Under the pieces are notes generated by a model. It saw only the letters and a list, made by a program, of their open reading frames with translations. It made no database searches and was not told the origin of the DNA. Both the position numbers and the translations under genes were made by a program. Below are positions 1 through 10,870 of a stretch of 64,000 nt of DNA, one piece after another. Numbering within the stretch: position 1 is the stretch's first letter; the number at the start of each line of letters is the position of its first letter. This DNA is from Lucinisca nassula (taxonomy: Eukaryota; Mollusca; Bivalvia; Lucinida; Lucinidae), in contig OY757026.1 in assembly GCA_963580285.1 (NCBI GenBank), positions 87,518,651 to 87,582,650 of the forward strand. Direction: 5' to 3'.

Positions 1-138
1 GTTTTGTGCATTTCTTTTCGTCTCCAAATGGGCATGTTGGCTTGAAGCATAACTTCTATATAGCTAAGAAATTACACATATTAGACAAGAGTGAATCTGT
101 CAAATAAATCTTCCCAACAAATAATGTATCTGGGTTTT

Positions 139-300
139 TGTTTGTTTGATTTGAGGCTTAACGTGCCCGTTAACATGGTAAAGGTAATTTTGGAGACGTT
201 GCTTCCAATTTTGTGGTACTTTTACCCGACATTGCCGCCCAATGAAACCAATAGGGTTTATAAGCATGGACGGTCCGACTTTGCTTGGGCAGGCTTAGAT
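139..300 (-). repeat. S3 SINE-like repeat, first part
   Basis: About 300-bp repeat found at least a dozen times in the window. Read on the minus strand it ends in 'gttgacggggacgttaaac' followed by CAAA-rich tail. No clear tRNA A/B box is seen. This copy is split: its other part resumes at 1380-1487 after an inserted reverse-transcriptase fragment flanked by the 6-bp duplication TTAGAT (295-300 and 1380-1385). Confidence 0.75.
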
Positions 301-1379
301 TGTAAATTTTCCTTTTTTGGATGGGGACGTTCCTCGTGCGCCATCCTATGGCGTTTATATTTCGCAATTAATTCGATTTGCTAGAGTGTGTAGTCATGTA
401 ACTGACTTCAACACTCGTAATAAATTATTAACGGCTAAACTCCTTAATCAGGGTTATCGGTACCATAAACTACGCAAAGCCTTTTCAAAATTTTATAGAC
501 GCCATTCTGATTTAATTTCAAAATTCAATATTGGACTTAAATCTCTTCTGCAACAAGGTCTATCGGAACCCGAATTTTATGGTGACTTAGTATATAAATT
601 CAGAAAAATATATAACCGCAATGACTTCAGCACCCAATTTCGTAAAATCATTCTTCGATATAAAAAGATTGGGTACAACATGGATATTATACGACAGACT
701 GCATGCATGGTAGTTAACCCAATCACGGTTGGCAACTTTGCTTCCCTCTTTAATTGCACGCCGGTGGGTCAGGCCTCAGATTCTATGACGGCTCCAACGT
801 AAAGGCTTATTGAGAATTAGAGAGATCTAATTCAAGGTAATGTTGGTTGGTGCCTGATGCTCTGTCTCTGGTCGGGCCCATCGGAGTCTAACTGTTGGTT
901 TTCTTTTGCTCCAGCATTTCAGTGGTTTCTTGCTGTCGAGTCCTCACCGTTGTCTCACCTCTGTGGTTCTTTGATTTTTGTGTTCACGGAGATGTTGCAC
1001 TGATGAGTTAGGAGGCCTTCATGCGGACTGAACAAATTATTTGTCTAAATCGCGACGGAAGTAAGGGCTAAGATTGTGGCCACGTAAAATCGATTTAAGC
1101 CCCCCAGTGGAAATCTTCCACTGACCGTTCCAAGGCGGCTCTTCTGTGGCGATTTATTTATGTTGTTGTTTGTTACTTAGTGTGTGTATCACTTGTGTCT
1201 TTTAATTTTGGATGGCCATATGGCCATTTTGTGGGAAAGTAACTGTCCTTATGGCCTTCCTTTGTTTAGGTTTCCATTATGGTCTGGTCGCTTAATGTTT
1301 GTATTTCTTTCCCTTTGGTGTCTTTTATGGGTGGAGTAAGTTAATTGTATCAATTCCTGATCTTTGTTTTACTTCTACT
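301..1379 (+). mobile_element. 5'-truncated reverse-transcriptase retroelement, possibly Penelope-like
   Basis: A fragment of the most abundant retroelement in the window. It contains the C-terminal coding part (311-802) and a long 3' tail (803-1379) with recognisable blocks: 'gtgggtcaggcctcagattc', 'catcggagtctaactgttgg', 'tgatgagttaggaggccttc' and 'tttctttccctttggtgtc', ending in 'acttctactt'. It interrupts an S3 SINE, with TTAGAT repeated at both borders, so it is a clean insertion that lost its 5' end. Placement in the Penelope-like group rests on general resemblance of the protein and on inverted junctions seen elsewhere (13178, 39645). It is not secure. Confidence 0.7.
311..802 (+). pseudogene. 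Reverse transcriptase, C-terminal fragment
   Basis: An open frame of about 160 codons starting inside the protein (reads from a DGDVP motif) and ending with TAA at 800-802 after GQASDSM. Recognisable stretches are YGVYISQLIRFAR, GYRYHKLRKAFSKFY and FYGDLVYKF. These occur at the C-terminus of a reverse-transcriptase family common in mollusc and cnidarian genomes, downstream of the catalytic palm. The catalytic motifs are absent, so the fragment cannot be active. A second copy with the same terminus is at 38760-39091. Confidence 0.75.
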
Positions 1380-1487
1380 TTAGATCCTCTAGGCGGTTTT
1401 CCAGTGCTCGTGTGCGGTCGGTTTCAGCTCTGCGTGGAAGAATCATGCAGTCCATCTATTTGTTCAAGCCCCAATGGGCGGGGACCT
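1380..1487 (-). repeat. S3 SINE-like repeat, second part
   Basis: Continuation of the copy begun at 139-300. It runs from 'gatcctctaggcgg' to the 'caagccccaatgggcgggg' end that marks the S3 terminus in other copies. Confidence 0.75.
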
Positions 1488-1729
1488 CAGTATCTGGGTT
1501 TAAAAAACAGTATTTTGTTGGATATAAACAACATTGTTGTACAATATAAGATGGTTCATGATCTGACAGTACGTGTATGTATATTTTGACATCTATATAT
1601 ATGAATGCTTTCCTGCAGGACACATAATGATCAGTGAAAGACAAGTTATAGTGCACAAGACGGTACTGTTTTGTATATTGTTAGAGCCCTATATTAAGTA
1701 GTATAGTGTTACTGGTGGCATATAATGGA

Positions 1730-2480
1730 TTTTGAGGGTTTTGTGTAAAAATGTGTTTTTTCCTACCCGGAAAATTGACTTTTCAAATATCTAAAAATTT
1801 ATTTTATTCCTGTAGTTAAGAAGGGATATCAAAAAATTTTCATGAATCCTCACCACAAATTTAAAAAGTATATATTCCTATTTTCCATGGTTTTTTATCA
1901 AAATTTTACATTTTCTGCCTTTAAAAAGTCAAATTGCTGCGCAGGCACGAAGCTGAAGGATTTTTGAGAGCTACTTGATATAGTCAGTGTACATCTGGCT
2001 ATATAAATTAGTTCAATATCATACAATTTATTTTTATGATGTAATTTCTACTACACCGGAAAATACTAGATTTTTGGTGTTTTTATGTAGACATGTGCAT
2101 TTTCATACCCCGAAAAATGGAACTTTTTAAACATATAAAAATTTTATTTTTTTTTCCTGTAGTTAACTTACCCGGTATACACATATATAACGTTTTACAT
2201 CATAACGTTTTCAAGAATCCACACCAGTAATTTTTTAAAAATGTATTCCCATTTTCTGCGTTTTTTTGCAATATTTCCAAGTTTTTACCCAAAAAAAGAC
2301 AGGTTTCTGTACACATATCAAGCTGAAACTTCTTTCATCGCTACTTGACAACATTTAGCTTATTTTTGGCTATTTAAATAAATTTGATATAATTTAATGA
2401 AATGTTTATATTTCAATTCCTGTTTTTGGCGATTTTTTTTTAAATTTCGAACATTTTGCCCCAAAAATTCAATTTCGCCT
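1730..2480. repeat. Diverged tandem pair, AT-rich
   Basis: Two diverged units of about 340 bp (near 1730-2070 and 2075-2420) share the order 'tttttggtgttttt / catttt..tacccgg / ttcctgtagttaa / ttttcatgaatcc / gaagctgaag / cttgataTA'. No coding potential is apparent. The interval 1490-1730 shows nothing recognisable. Confidence 0.5.
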
Positions 2481-2797
2481 GGGAATATTTTTGGGGATTT
2501 TTTTCTGTAAGTCAGGACACCTCACTGATTCGGAAAATAGTGAAAACCCTTCTGAAGGAATTTGTTTGAGGTTCAATGCTATTTTGACTGGCCTATCTGT
2601 AGGAATATTCTCTCCGCAAAATAACGACAACTTGAGCTGTTGTTATGCATCCTCATCCAGCCGGATCTATCCAACACTCACAAACAATGTTTTGAGTAAA
2701 ATAAGAAAATATCACAAGTTTTCATCAGAAAATTAGATGTTTTGGAGATCTTATCTCACGGATGAGTTATCGAAATCATAAACATATATTCCTTGTT

Positions 2798-3036
2798 CAT
2801 CACGAAAACACGCCTATATAATTTTGACCCCCTTGAACCCTTTTCTATATAGTAAAACTGCGGTTTAAAGGGGTAAACTTTATTTTTCTTATTTCTGCTC
2901 TAAAATATAGATTGTGGGTACCTGCAATCTATATTTTGAGCAGAAATAAGAAAAATATTACAATTTTTCATCTAAATTTTTCGATTTTTAGGCAATAAAA
3001 TTTATAATGTATTTGTATAATCGTGTTTTCGTAATG
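2798..3036 (+). mobile_element. MITE-A copy, shortened stem
   Basis: Ends in 'catcacgaaaacacgcc' and the inverse 'gtgttttcgtaatg'. Internally it has the MITE-A order: an 'AACCC..TATATAGTAAAACTG..GTTT' inverted pair, then 'ttatttctgctctaaaatatagattgtgggtacc' style arms folding on themselves. In this copy the GC-rich core (TTAGAACCGCCTC) is missing, leaving a simple 2900-2960 hairpin. Confidence 0.8.
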
Positions 3037-3367
3037 TAATCCAACGTTTTCTCTATACACAGTGGGGTTGACAAGGGTATCAAATATGCAGGTTTGTTTA
3101 CTCGACGTGATTCAACGACCCCAATGCTGATAAGAAAAGAAACTCTGGCCATAACACCAGAACTTTGACTCAAAAATTAACAGTGACATACCCACCCACT
3201 TCTCACTGAAGTAGAACGGGAAGAACAGAGTATCTCTGATTTATTCGCAAAGGCAAAACAATTCATTTTCAAAATAATGATAATGAGAAAAGAATTCGTC
3301 TAGTTTTTTCATGTTCATTTAGCAAGAAAATAGTTTTCTGATGTACAAGTCTATATTAGATCAAAGC

Positions 3368-3647
3368 CATCACGAAAACACGCCTATATAATTCTGACCC
3401 CCTTGAACCCCACATTTTTATAGTAAAAGTGGGGTTTAGAGCGTAAACCTTATCTATGTTATTTCTGCTCTAAACCATAGATTGTGGGTACTCGTTAGAA
3501 CCGCCTCGATGAGGCGGTTCTAACGTGCATCCACAATCTATATTTTGAGCAAAAATTAGAAAAATATCACCATTTTTTCCTCTCAAAATTTTCATTTTTT
3601 CGGCCATAAAACTTACAATGTATTTGAATAGGCAAGTTCTCGTAATG
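3368..3647 (+). mobile_element. MITE-A copy, full
   Basis: About 280 bp between CATCACGAAAACACGCC and an imperfect inverse. The central palindrome has arms of roughly 60 bp. Its core is TTAGAACCGCCTC-gat-GAGGCGGTTCTAA, at about 3495-3525. Confidence 0.85.
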
Positions 3648-3674
3648 ACTGACAGCGCTTATTGAACGATTTCC

Positions 3675-4103
3675 TCATAGTGATGGCGGGGAAAATATTC
3701 CTGAACGGATATTTTTACTTATTTGTTCCGTTGAACCATTAAATATCAGTATTTTAAGCGAACCGTGCAGACACCGATCATTAATCGCATTCCGCGGCAT
3801 CTGATCAAGACCTACCTTGTTTGCAAATGTCCTAGTACACGAGCCTAGTCCAGATTTTGCAGATAACAAACAATTTTTACATTTTAGAAGACCAGTACTA
3901 CTATAAATAAGCATTACCTGGATTTTGTACATGATCAGCGACAGTCACATGGACAATAGCAGTAACTTTGCGTCGATTGATATGCAATCAACCAAAAAAA
4001 AAACGTAAAGAGTGAAAGAAATACTGACTGATTCATATAAATGGTGAAGCAATGTATACAGACTGATGTTATGAATATCTATTGCAATATTAGCTACTCG
4101 ATA
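3675..4103. other. No recognisable feature
   Basis: Nothing supportable was seen. A short minus-strand open frame here has no recognised similarity. Confidence 0.4.
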
Positions 4104-4107
4104 TTAA

Positions 4108-4337
4108 GGGGAGGCAACACCTTCAGGGGAGGCAACTCCTGCAAAAGTATTTTGTCTCTCATGTCAATAGGGGTCAACTCTTAAAGGAAAGAATTTGCTC
4201 CTAAGGAGCAAATTCTTTCCTTTAAGAGTAGCCCCCCTTTTCAGTGGGACAGGGCTTATAGAAAAGCGAACAGGAAGTCCCGAAAGTTGTCTCCCTTTGA
4301 AAAATGGCGGAAAAACTGCCAGGTGTTCCCATTCCTC
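4108..4337. mobile_element. TTAA-flanked palindromic MITE
   Basis: Flanked by TTAA at 4104-4107 and 4338-4341, the target duplication typical of piggyBac and Kolobok relatives. The centre is a long palindrome, AGGAAAGAATTTGCTCCT with its complement. A second copy lies in the opposite orientation at 13976-14211. Confidence 0.75.
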
Positions 4338-4485
4338 TTAAATGTACAAAAGTAATTACTCAGCTTACCAGTTTCTAAAGTCTTTTGGTGGCGGCAAAGT
4401 ATGCGTCGTGTTCTTTGCAATATCAAATAATTTCAGTTTTACAGTTGGATTCTTTGTGCCTGCCTGCAAATGAAAAGTAGTTTTA

Positions 4486-4785
4486 TTTGTTTGATTTGAG
4501 GTTTAACGTCCCCGTCAACACTGTAAAGGTCATTTTGGAGACGTTGCTTCCAATTTTGTGGGACTTTTACCCGACATTGAGATGAAATGACATCTCAAGC
4601 CCTGTCGCCCAATGAAACCAACATGGTTTATGAGCATGGACGGTCCGCCTCGCACTGCGGTTCCTGGACAGGCTTAGATCCTCTAAGCGGTTTACCAGTA
4701 CTAGTGTGCGGGCCGGATCCAGCTCTGCGTGGAAGCATCATGCAGCCCATATATTTCTTCAAGCCCCTATGGGCGGGGGCTTGAA
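4486..4785 (-). repeat. S3 SINE-like repeat
   Basis: Near full-length copy running (minus strand) from 'ccccgcccataggggcttg' to 'gacgttaaacctcaaatcaa'. It forms an inverted pair with 5043-5335, about 250 bp apart. Confidence 0.8.
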
Positions 4786-5042
4786 AAGTAGTTTTAACTA
4801 CACGTTTGTTAAACTATAACTTAGTGTATGGGCCGGGAAACAATTCCTGACGGAACATAACGATCCGTTCCAAAGATCCCTGTCTCTACAGACCTGTGGT
4901 ATTTTTTCAGAAAAATCAAACTTCTTTAGGAAATTGTAAAAAAAAAACAAGAAATAAATAGAAGACTTTATGAAAAACATCTAGTGCATGGGCTCATATT
5001 TATGATCGAAATCTATTGTTGACTGCATTGTCAACAAAACTG

Positions 5043-5335
5043 GCCCCCGCCCATAGGGGCTTGAAAAAATATATGGGCTGCATGATGCTTCCACGCAGAG
5101 CTGGATCCGGCCCGCACACTAGTACTGGTAAACCGTTTAGAGGATCTAAGCCTGTCCAGGAACCGCGGTGCGAGGGGGACCGTCCATGCTAATAAACCCT
5201 ATTGGTTTCATTGGGCGACAGGGCGTGAGAAGTCATTTCATCACAATGTTGGGTAAAAGTCCCACAAAATTGGAAGCAACGTCTCCAAAATGACTTGACA
5301 GTGTTGACGGGGACGTTAAACCTCAAATCAAACAA
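5043..5335 (+). repeat. S3 SINE-like repeat, inverted partner
   Basis: Nearly identical to the 4486-4785 copy but on the other strand. Transcripts crossing both could fold into about 300 bp of duplex. Confidence 0.8.
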
Positions 5336-5661
5336 AACTTGTCAACAAAACATGAAACACTGGTACGACTGTCTGTAGCGTTAATGAATCAATAATTTCC
5401 AGGTTTTCCCATTGTACGTCTATGGTCAATTTATGTTACCGAAACAACCAAACGTCTGACCAACTGCGTCAAAAAACTTAGCTAAAGAAGGGATTGTGTT
5501 CCTTGTTAAGACCATCGTGTGCAGCGTGGCCATGTAAATTCACTTAAAATACCGATTCATCAAAAATACGTCTGATCTATCAACAAATTGTGGACATTAG
5601 ATATCACGCATACATAACGATTGTATGGGCCCCGTCAAGCGATTTTGGTACTTATTGCCTA

Positions 5662-5736
5662 TGCGAGCAGCGAAGGTTCAGGCGAGCCTGCGCATCCGCG
5701 CAGTCTCGCCAGAACCTTCGCTGCTCGCTCATACAA
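5662..5736. repeat. Long GC-rich inverted repeat
   Basis: Arms GCGAGCAGCGAAGGTTC and GAACCTTCGCTGCTCGC enclose a second pair, GGCGAG/CTCGCC and CTGCGC/GCGCAG. The stem is about 30 bp with a small loop. Confidence 0.75.
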
Positions 5737-5913
5737 GCAGTGAATCAAGAGGAACCTTCTGAGAGAAAGCCATATCCCTGGCCCCTCTGAATGGCTGGGC
5801 ATGCGCAGATAAAATTTGTCATGACGGAATGCTCGAAGACACAAATTCGCTTGGCGGGGCTCATATGTGAGGTAAAGGTATTGTTCAGGTCCGTACAAAT
5901 GGAATTTTCTTAT

Positions 5914-6150
5914 ATAGAGGATCTTACACGAGTGGTCAATGACCACGAGTGTAAGATTCTCTTTATCATATGACTACTTTAAATAAGATTTTATCGCTTT
6001 TTAATGTGACAGTTTTTCTATGAAAAATGCATTGTTGACAAGGACGTCGTCATGACGTTACTTAATCCCGCCAAAGTGTTATTACACGTGTGGTCATACG
6101 ATTTTTATTAAACGACGTTATCCACTGCTTATCAACGACGTCATATGATA
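5914..6150. mobile_element. MITE-C copy
   Basis: Begins with an inverted pair around 'aggatcttacacgagtggtc'. It carries several TGACG/CGTCA motifs, such as 'acgtcgtcatgacgttac' and 'caacgacgtcatatgat'. Related sequences lie at 24049-24900, 45731-46100 and 52640-52930. Confidence 0.6.
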
Positions 6151-6354
6151 AAAAAAATGCGATATACTTCTTATTTTCACTTCAAGGCAAAGCCTGAGCA
6201 CACAAAGTCTATGCATTGAAGCTAAAATATGAAAGATAATGCATGCCCTTATTAACGCAATTTTTTCTGTTTATAAAGTAAGGTTGCTTATAAAGTGAGA
6301 TCTGCAATGGACTTGTTGACGTGATGCGTAATATAGATCGCACATTTATCCAAA

Positions 6355-6935
6355 ATAGAAGTGAAGGTAATGGAAACATCAATAGCGGAAAGCCAAAAGG
6401 ACAGTCACTTTCCCACAAAATGGCCAATTGGCTATCCAAAAGAAAATAATATGTGCGATACACACACTCAAAGACAAATCATAACAAAAATAAACCGCGA
6501 GAGAAGAACCGCCTCGGAATGGTCAGTGAAACGAATTTCACTGGGGGACTTAAATCGACCCCACGAGGCCACAATCCCCGCCCCTATTTCCGCCGCGATT
6601 TAGACAAACAACCCGCTCAGTCCGCATGCAGGCCTCCTAACTCATTAGTGTAACATCTCCGTGAACACAAAAATCAAACAACCACAGAGGCAAAACAACG
6701 GCGAGGACTCGACAGCAAGAAACCGTAGAAACGCTGGAGCAAAAGAAAACCAACAGTTAGACTCCGATGGGCCAGACCAGAGACAGATCATCAGGCATCA
6801 ACCAACATTTCAGAAAATTAGATACTCTCTAATTCTCAGTAAGCATTTACGTTGGAACCGTCATAGAATCTGAGGCCTGACCCACCGGCGTGCATTTAAA
6901 GAGGGAAGCAAAGCTGTCAACCGTGAGCTTATTAG
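6355..6935 (-). mobile_element. Retroelement 3' tail with last codons
   Basis: Minus-strand copy of the tail described at 803-1379, with about 60 bp of coding sequence ending in GQASDSM at its upstream end. Confidence 0.75.
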
Positions 6936-7107
6936 GTAATCAGTCTGAGAATGCTTGAAACGCCTAACTGGTGTATTAACATTTTAATTCAGTATAATTG
7001 GTTTTATAAATACGATTTTAATATGTCATTAAAAATAATGTTTTCACTCTCAAATCAGCCCAGTTCAAACATCCTGCTAGTTAAATAAAAAAAGAAGTAA
7101 AGTCAAT

Positions 7108-7392
7108 CATTACGAAAACACGCCTATACAAATACAATGTAACCTTTATCGCCGGAAAAATGAAAAATTTAAGGTAAAAAATTGTGATAATTTTGTTGTT
7201 TCTGTATAAAATATACATTTTGGGTACTCGTTAGAACCGCCTCGATGAGGCGGTTCTAACGAGTACCCACAATCTATATTTTAAAGCAGAAATAAGGAAA
7301 ATACGGTTTCAGTTTACTCCTGTAAACCCCAGTTTTTCTATATAAAAGTGGAGTTCAAGGGGTCAAAAATATATAGGCGTGTTTTCGTGATG
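7108..7392 (-). mobile_element. MITE-A copy, full, reversed
   Basis: Runs from 'cattacgaaaacacgcc' to 'cgtgttttcgtgatg'. The core TTAGAACCGCCTC-gat-GAGGCGGTTCTAA is near 7231-7260. The flanking stem TGGGTACTCG/CGAGTACCCA is intact. Confidence 0.85.
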
Positions 7393-7622
7393 GATCAGAA
7401 TCAATACAATTACCTCACGTCTCCCAACTAACACATCAAAGGGAAAGAAACACTATTTTAATTTAGAAATGTTTTACTAAATTAGAGCACAGGAACTAAA
7501 TAATAATAATAATACGAGGACTGTTCAAATATGAATGCAAGTAGAACGTTTTCTCATGCACTAATGCGAAAATCACCTGGAAATAAATATCACAGCATAG
7601 AAAAACATTTTACCTATACATT

Positions 7623-7788
7623 TGGTTCGAGCCTCGCTCGGGTCACATGTGAGACGCCAAGTTCTGCAACGGAAGGCCAGGTGCTTTTTCTCCGGGTACT
7701 CCGGTTTTCGCCCACCTCTGATTAACGATCGGCTCGATATGAGTGAAATAATCTTGAAAGGGCCGTAATCCCCCCCCCCGAAAAAAAA
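7623..7788 (+). mobile_element. 5'-truncated SINE inside mariner
   Basis: Starts at the tRNA B box (GGTTCGAGCC) of the S1 SINE family, so the A-box half is lost. It ends in 'gaaagggccgtaat', a C run and A8. The 14-bp sequence 'tttacctatacatt' is repeated at 7609-7622 and 7789-7802. The SINE therefore landed after the mariner did. Confidence 0.9.
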
Positions 7789-7887
7789 TTTACCTATACA
7801 TTGATACCAAACCTGTTAAAATCCGTCCACTTTAGCCATGTATATCGTTCGATAAACACTGTCTACTCTTGTATACTAATACAAAAC

Positions 7888-8919
7888 ATGATTGGAAGAA
7901 GGTCAGAGTACGCCGTTGAAATACGGTCCTATATTAAGAATCGTTTAATTCTTGGTATACGGTGCAAAGACATTTTTGATGAAATATGTTCGGTTTATGG
8001 GCATAATGAAATGTCTTTTCCGACAGTTTTTCGTTGGTGTAAGAAATTCAGCTGTGGGCTAGGCTCAACAGAAGATGCACCACATGACCGTCGGCCGAAA
8101 AGAGCAACATCTGCCAAGATGGTTGCTAGAGTGAAAGAAATAGTTGCTACCGATGCACGATACACCACTAGGCAAATAGCTAGTATGGTTGGCATCTCAT
8201 TAGGAGCAGCTCATACAATTCTGAAACGGGATTAGAAAATGAGAAAGATCTGTGCCAGATGGATTCCCCATCTGTTGACAGATGAGCAGAAAAAGACACG
8301 CGTTCAGTGCGCCAAGAAGTTGCTTAAAAAGTTTCCAAATTACAATGCACGGTCTTTCGCTAATGTCGTCACAGGTGACGAGACATGGGTTCACTTTTTT
8401 TAGCCAAAACGAAAGATTCAGAACAAAATATGGGCAACAAAGTATTGCAAAAGACCATGCATTGCAAAGCGGACCATGAGCTTCAAGAAGGTAATGTATG
8501 CCATATTCTTTTCAAATCAGGGCCCTGCTATTCAGGTTGCTGTGCCTAAAGGCAAATTTGTAAATGCGAAGTTTTACAAGAATAAAGTTCTTCGAAAATT
8601 AAAAAAATATTTCAAAGAACGAAGACCCGCAACTGGTTTGGTCAATGTCAGATTGCTACATGACAATGCGTCATCGCACAAGACGTTCATTGTGCAAGAC
8701 TATCTGAAGCAGGAAAAGGTTGTTGAACTCCCTCACCCCTCGTATTCCCCTGACCTTGCCCCGTGTGACTTTTTTTTGTTCCAGCGGCTGATAAGATACC
8801 TTTCTGGTCGAAAATTTGTACAGCGCAAACACCTCGGTTCTGCAATATTCCAGTGCCTTCATAGTATACCTCGAAAGGACTACCAAAATGCATTCAATAA
8901 TTGGATCAGAAGACTTTAA
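7888..8919 (+). pseudogene. Mariner transposase with two amber codons
   Basis: One continuous reading frame of 344 codons, the usual mariner length, starting MIGRRSEYAV. The N-terminal half has helix-turn-helix DNA-binding segments (FPTVFRWCKKF; TTRQIASMVGISLGAAHT). The catalytic triad is visible: D in TGDETW, D in LHDNASSH and D in PDLAPCDFFLF. Exactly 34 residues lie between the second and third, the DD34D signature of cut-and-paste mariner enzymes. Two in-frame stops, both TAG, interrupt it: one after LKRD (8233) and one after WVHFF (about 8401). No frameshift is present. It looks like a recent casualty rather than an old relic. Readthrough at both sites is possible but unsupported. Confidence 0.92.
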
Positions 8920-9084
8920 GTTTGTATATCTGTTAAAGGGGAATACTTTGAGGGGACAAAATGAATTTTTCATCGAAATCTATCACGGAATCATTTTTAT
9001 GTGCTTAGTTGCATTCATATTTGAACAGTCCTCGTAATCGACCTTATTTATAGAGGGTAACACATTTAGTAAACTAGTACTAAT

Positions 9085-9235
9085 CTTCCATGTGACCGTC
9101 TTTTCCTGCGTAGAAACCCGTACTACGCAATGTGGATAAAGTCTCTTGCTCAAGGAAACAACACTTGCCGCTCGTGGGGAATCGAACCCGGTACCTCTCG
9201 ATCCCGAGTCCGATACTTTACCAGTTCACCACAGC
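9085..9235 (-). repeat. tRNA-headed SINE fragment
   Basis: On the minus strand, 'gtggtgaactggtaaagtat' followed by 'ccgggttcgattcccc' resembles tRNA A and B boxes at normal spacing. The remainder is short and diverged. Confidence 0.5.
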
Positions 9236-9936
9236 GCTCCACTGGGGTACGTGTGGTCCAGTCCATCTTACCTTCGGGTAGGACTGTGTTGTGACGGTGG
9301 TATATCTGTTAGGAGGGTTACCATAGACTATACTCTTGTGTTTCTTTACATGGGTATCATCTATTTCAGCATATACAAGATAGGCACCAGCTGGCGATGC
9401 CCAAATTGTATTGTCAGACTGGAAAATCCGCTCTGAAATAATTTAAATATGAAACATGTCTTGCTTGTATGCAATAGAAAATGGCTTTTCTCGTCTCTGA
9501 AATGAACATTTTAGATGGAACTGTTTTCCCATTTCCGATAAAATGCAAAGAGATTGTGGGTACAGGTTAAACAGAGTCTAGACGGCAATAGACACAAAAG
9601 AGCAGGATTTCATGATTTGGACCAGACCAGCTCATTTCGCCCTAGTGAAAGTCAGAAGTTACACTTATTTAAAATACAATTAATTTTCTGTAGTTAGAAC
9701 GCCCTTTGGACTGTCCAAAACTCTGTTAAGCCACTTTTGAGCAGCCCCTGACATGGTCTCTTACTGATACTGGATGTAGAAATGAAAGAATGCCGCACTA
9801 TGCCACACGGATGTGTTTCATAATATGCAGGCTGACATAAGTTTTAGCTGTTTGTACATACCAAATTTAAGCTCTTCCTGCACACATGCTCAACAAAATT
9901 CAAACAATAGCATGCAATATGATTAATAACGTTACA
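9236..9936. other. No recognisable feature
   Basis: No repeat family or exon could be supported. A minus-strand WSGP-like reading near 9615 was considered and rejected. Confidence 0.4.
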
Positions 9937-10209
9937 CATTACGAAGATACACTCGTGCGACATAGTGCATTTTTCACATCTCCAAAACGGCCATTTTTCT
10001 GATGAAAATCCGTGATATTTTTTTCTAATAAATACTGCGAACAAAGGTTGTGGGTGCTCGTTAGAACCGCCTCATTGAGGCGGTTCTAACGAGTACCCAC
10101 AACCTATGTCTTGGAGCAAAAATAAGAAAAATAATGCATACCCCGTAAACCCCAGTTTATATAAAGTGGGGTATAGGGGGTCTTCATTTCACGGACGTGT
10201 TCACGTGAC
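9937..10209 (-). mobile_element. MITE-B copy
   Basis: MITE-B differs from A in its ends (CATCACGTGAACAAGTCC on one side, 'gcacgagtgtgt..cgtaatg' on the other). It shares the same central stem-loop, here GTTAGAACCGCCTC-att-GAGGCGGTTCTAAC, with outer stem AGGTTGTGGGT/ACCCACAACCT. Confidence 0.8.
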
Positions 10210-10369
10210 AAAATTTCGAAAAGGTTTGCTGGTGTTAACCCATAAGATGCTTAGAAATTTGCATCTGAAAATGTCGTCTGCTGAGTTTTCAAGCAAACTG
10301 TTTTAAATATGTTTGCATACGGGCGAACAATGTGGATCGTGATCTGACTGTTCTAAGAGGGTCAGTCGG

Positions 10370-10870
10370 TGGGTCAGATTCTATGACGGTCCCGGCGTAA
10401 AGGCTTACTGAGAATTAGAGAGAATCCAATTTTATGTAATGTTGGTTGGTGCCTGATTCTCTGTCTCTGGTCGGGCCCATCGGAGTCTAACTGTTGGTTT
10501 TCTTTTGCTCCAGCATTTCAGTGGTTTCTTGCTGTCGAGACCTCACCGTTGTTTCATATCTGTGGTTGTTTGATTTTTGTGTTCTCGGAGAAGTTGGACT
10601 GATGAGTTAGGAGGCCTTCGTGCGTACTTTGTTTGTTTGATTTGATTTGAGGTTTAACGTCCCCGTCAACACTGTAAAGGTCATTTTGGAGACGTTGCTT
10701 CCAATTTTGTGGGACTTTTACCCGACATTGAGATGATTCGTGAGTACTGAACAAATATTTATCTTAATCGCGACGGAAGTTAGGGCGAAGATTGCGGCCG
10801 CGTAAAATCGATTTAAGCCCCCGCCCCACCCTACCCAGTGGAATTCGTTTCACTGACAGTTCCAAGGGTG
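10370..10870 (+). mobile_element. Retroelement 3' tail interrupted by S3 SINE
   Basis: Tail blocks as at 803-1379. The copy is broken by an S3 fragment at 10629-10736. Confidence 0.75.
10629..10736 (-). mobile_element. 5'-truncated S3 SINE with target duplication
   Basis: Only the 3' third of S3 is present. The flanks TTCGTGCGTACT (10617-10628) and TTCGTGAGTACT (10737-10748) form a 12-bp duplication with one mismatch. This shows that S3 moves by target-primed insertion and gives its 3' end. Confidence 0.8.

Larger units (their letters stand above)
7515..9034 (+). mobile_element. Mariner transposon, nearly intact
   Basis: Perfect inverted ends of 26 bp, 'cgaggactgttcaaatatga..' and its complement, each flanked by TA (7513-7514, 9035-9036). 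It encodes a full-length mariner transposase (7888-8919). The total of 1520 bp exceeds the usual 1.3 kb because a SINE fragment sits in the 5' non-coding part. The well-preserved ends and the single continuous frame suggest a fairly recent insertion. Confidence 0.95.

Noticed and set aside
2491..2736. 81-codon plus-strand open frame
   Set aside because: No recognisable domain, no splice or promoter context, and length within chance in this sequence.
3480..3530. CRISPR-like array from the repeated GTTAGAACCGCC hairpins
   Set aside because: Copies are kilobases apart, lie in different transposon contexts, have no regular spacers, and the genome is eukaryotic.
9580..9660. Minus-strand reading MSWSGPNHEILLF as the next DPP-like exon
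   Set aside because: In the phase required by the exon at 11837-11957 the frame hits a stop after ten codons.
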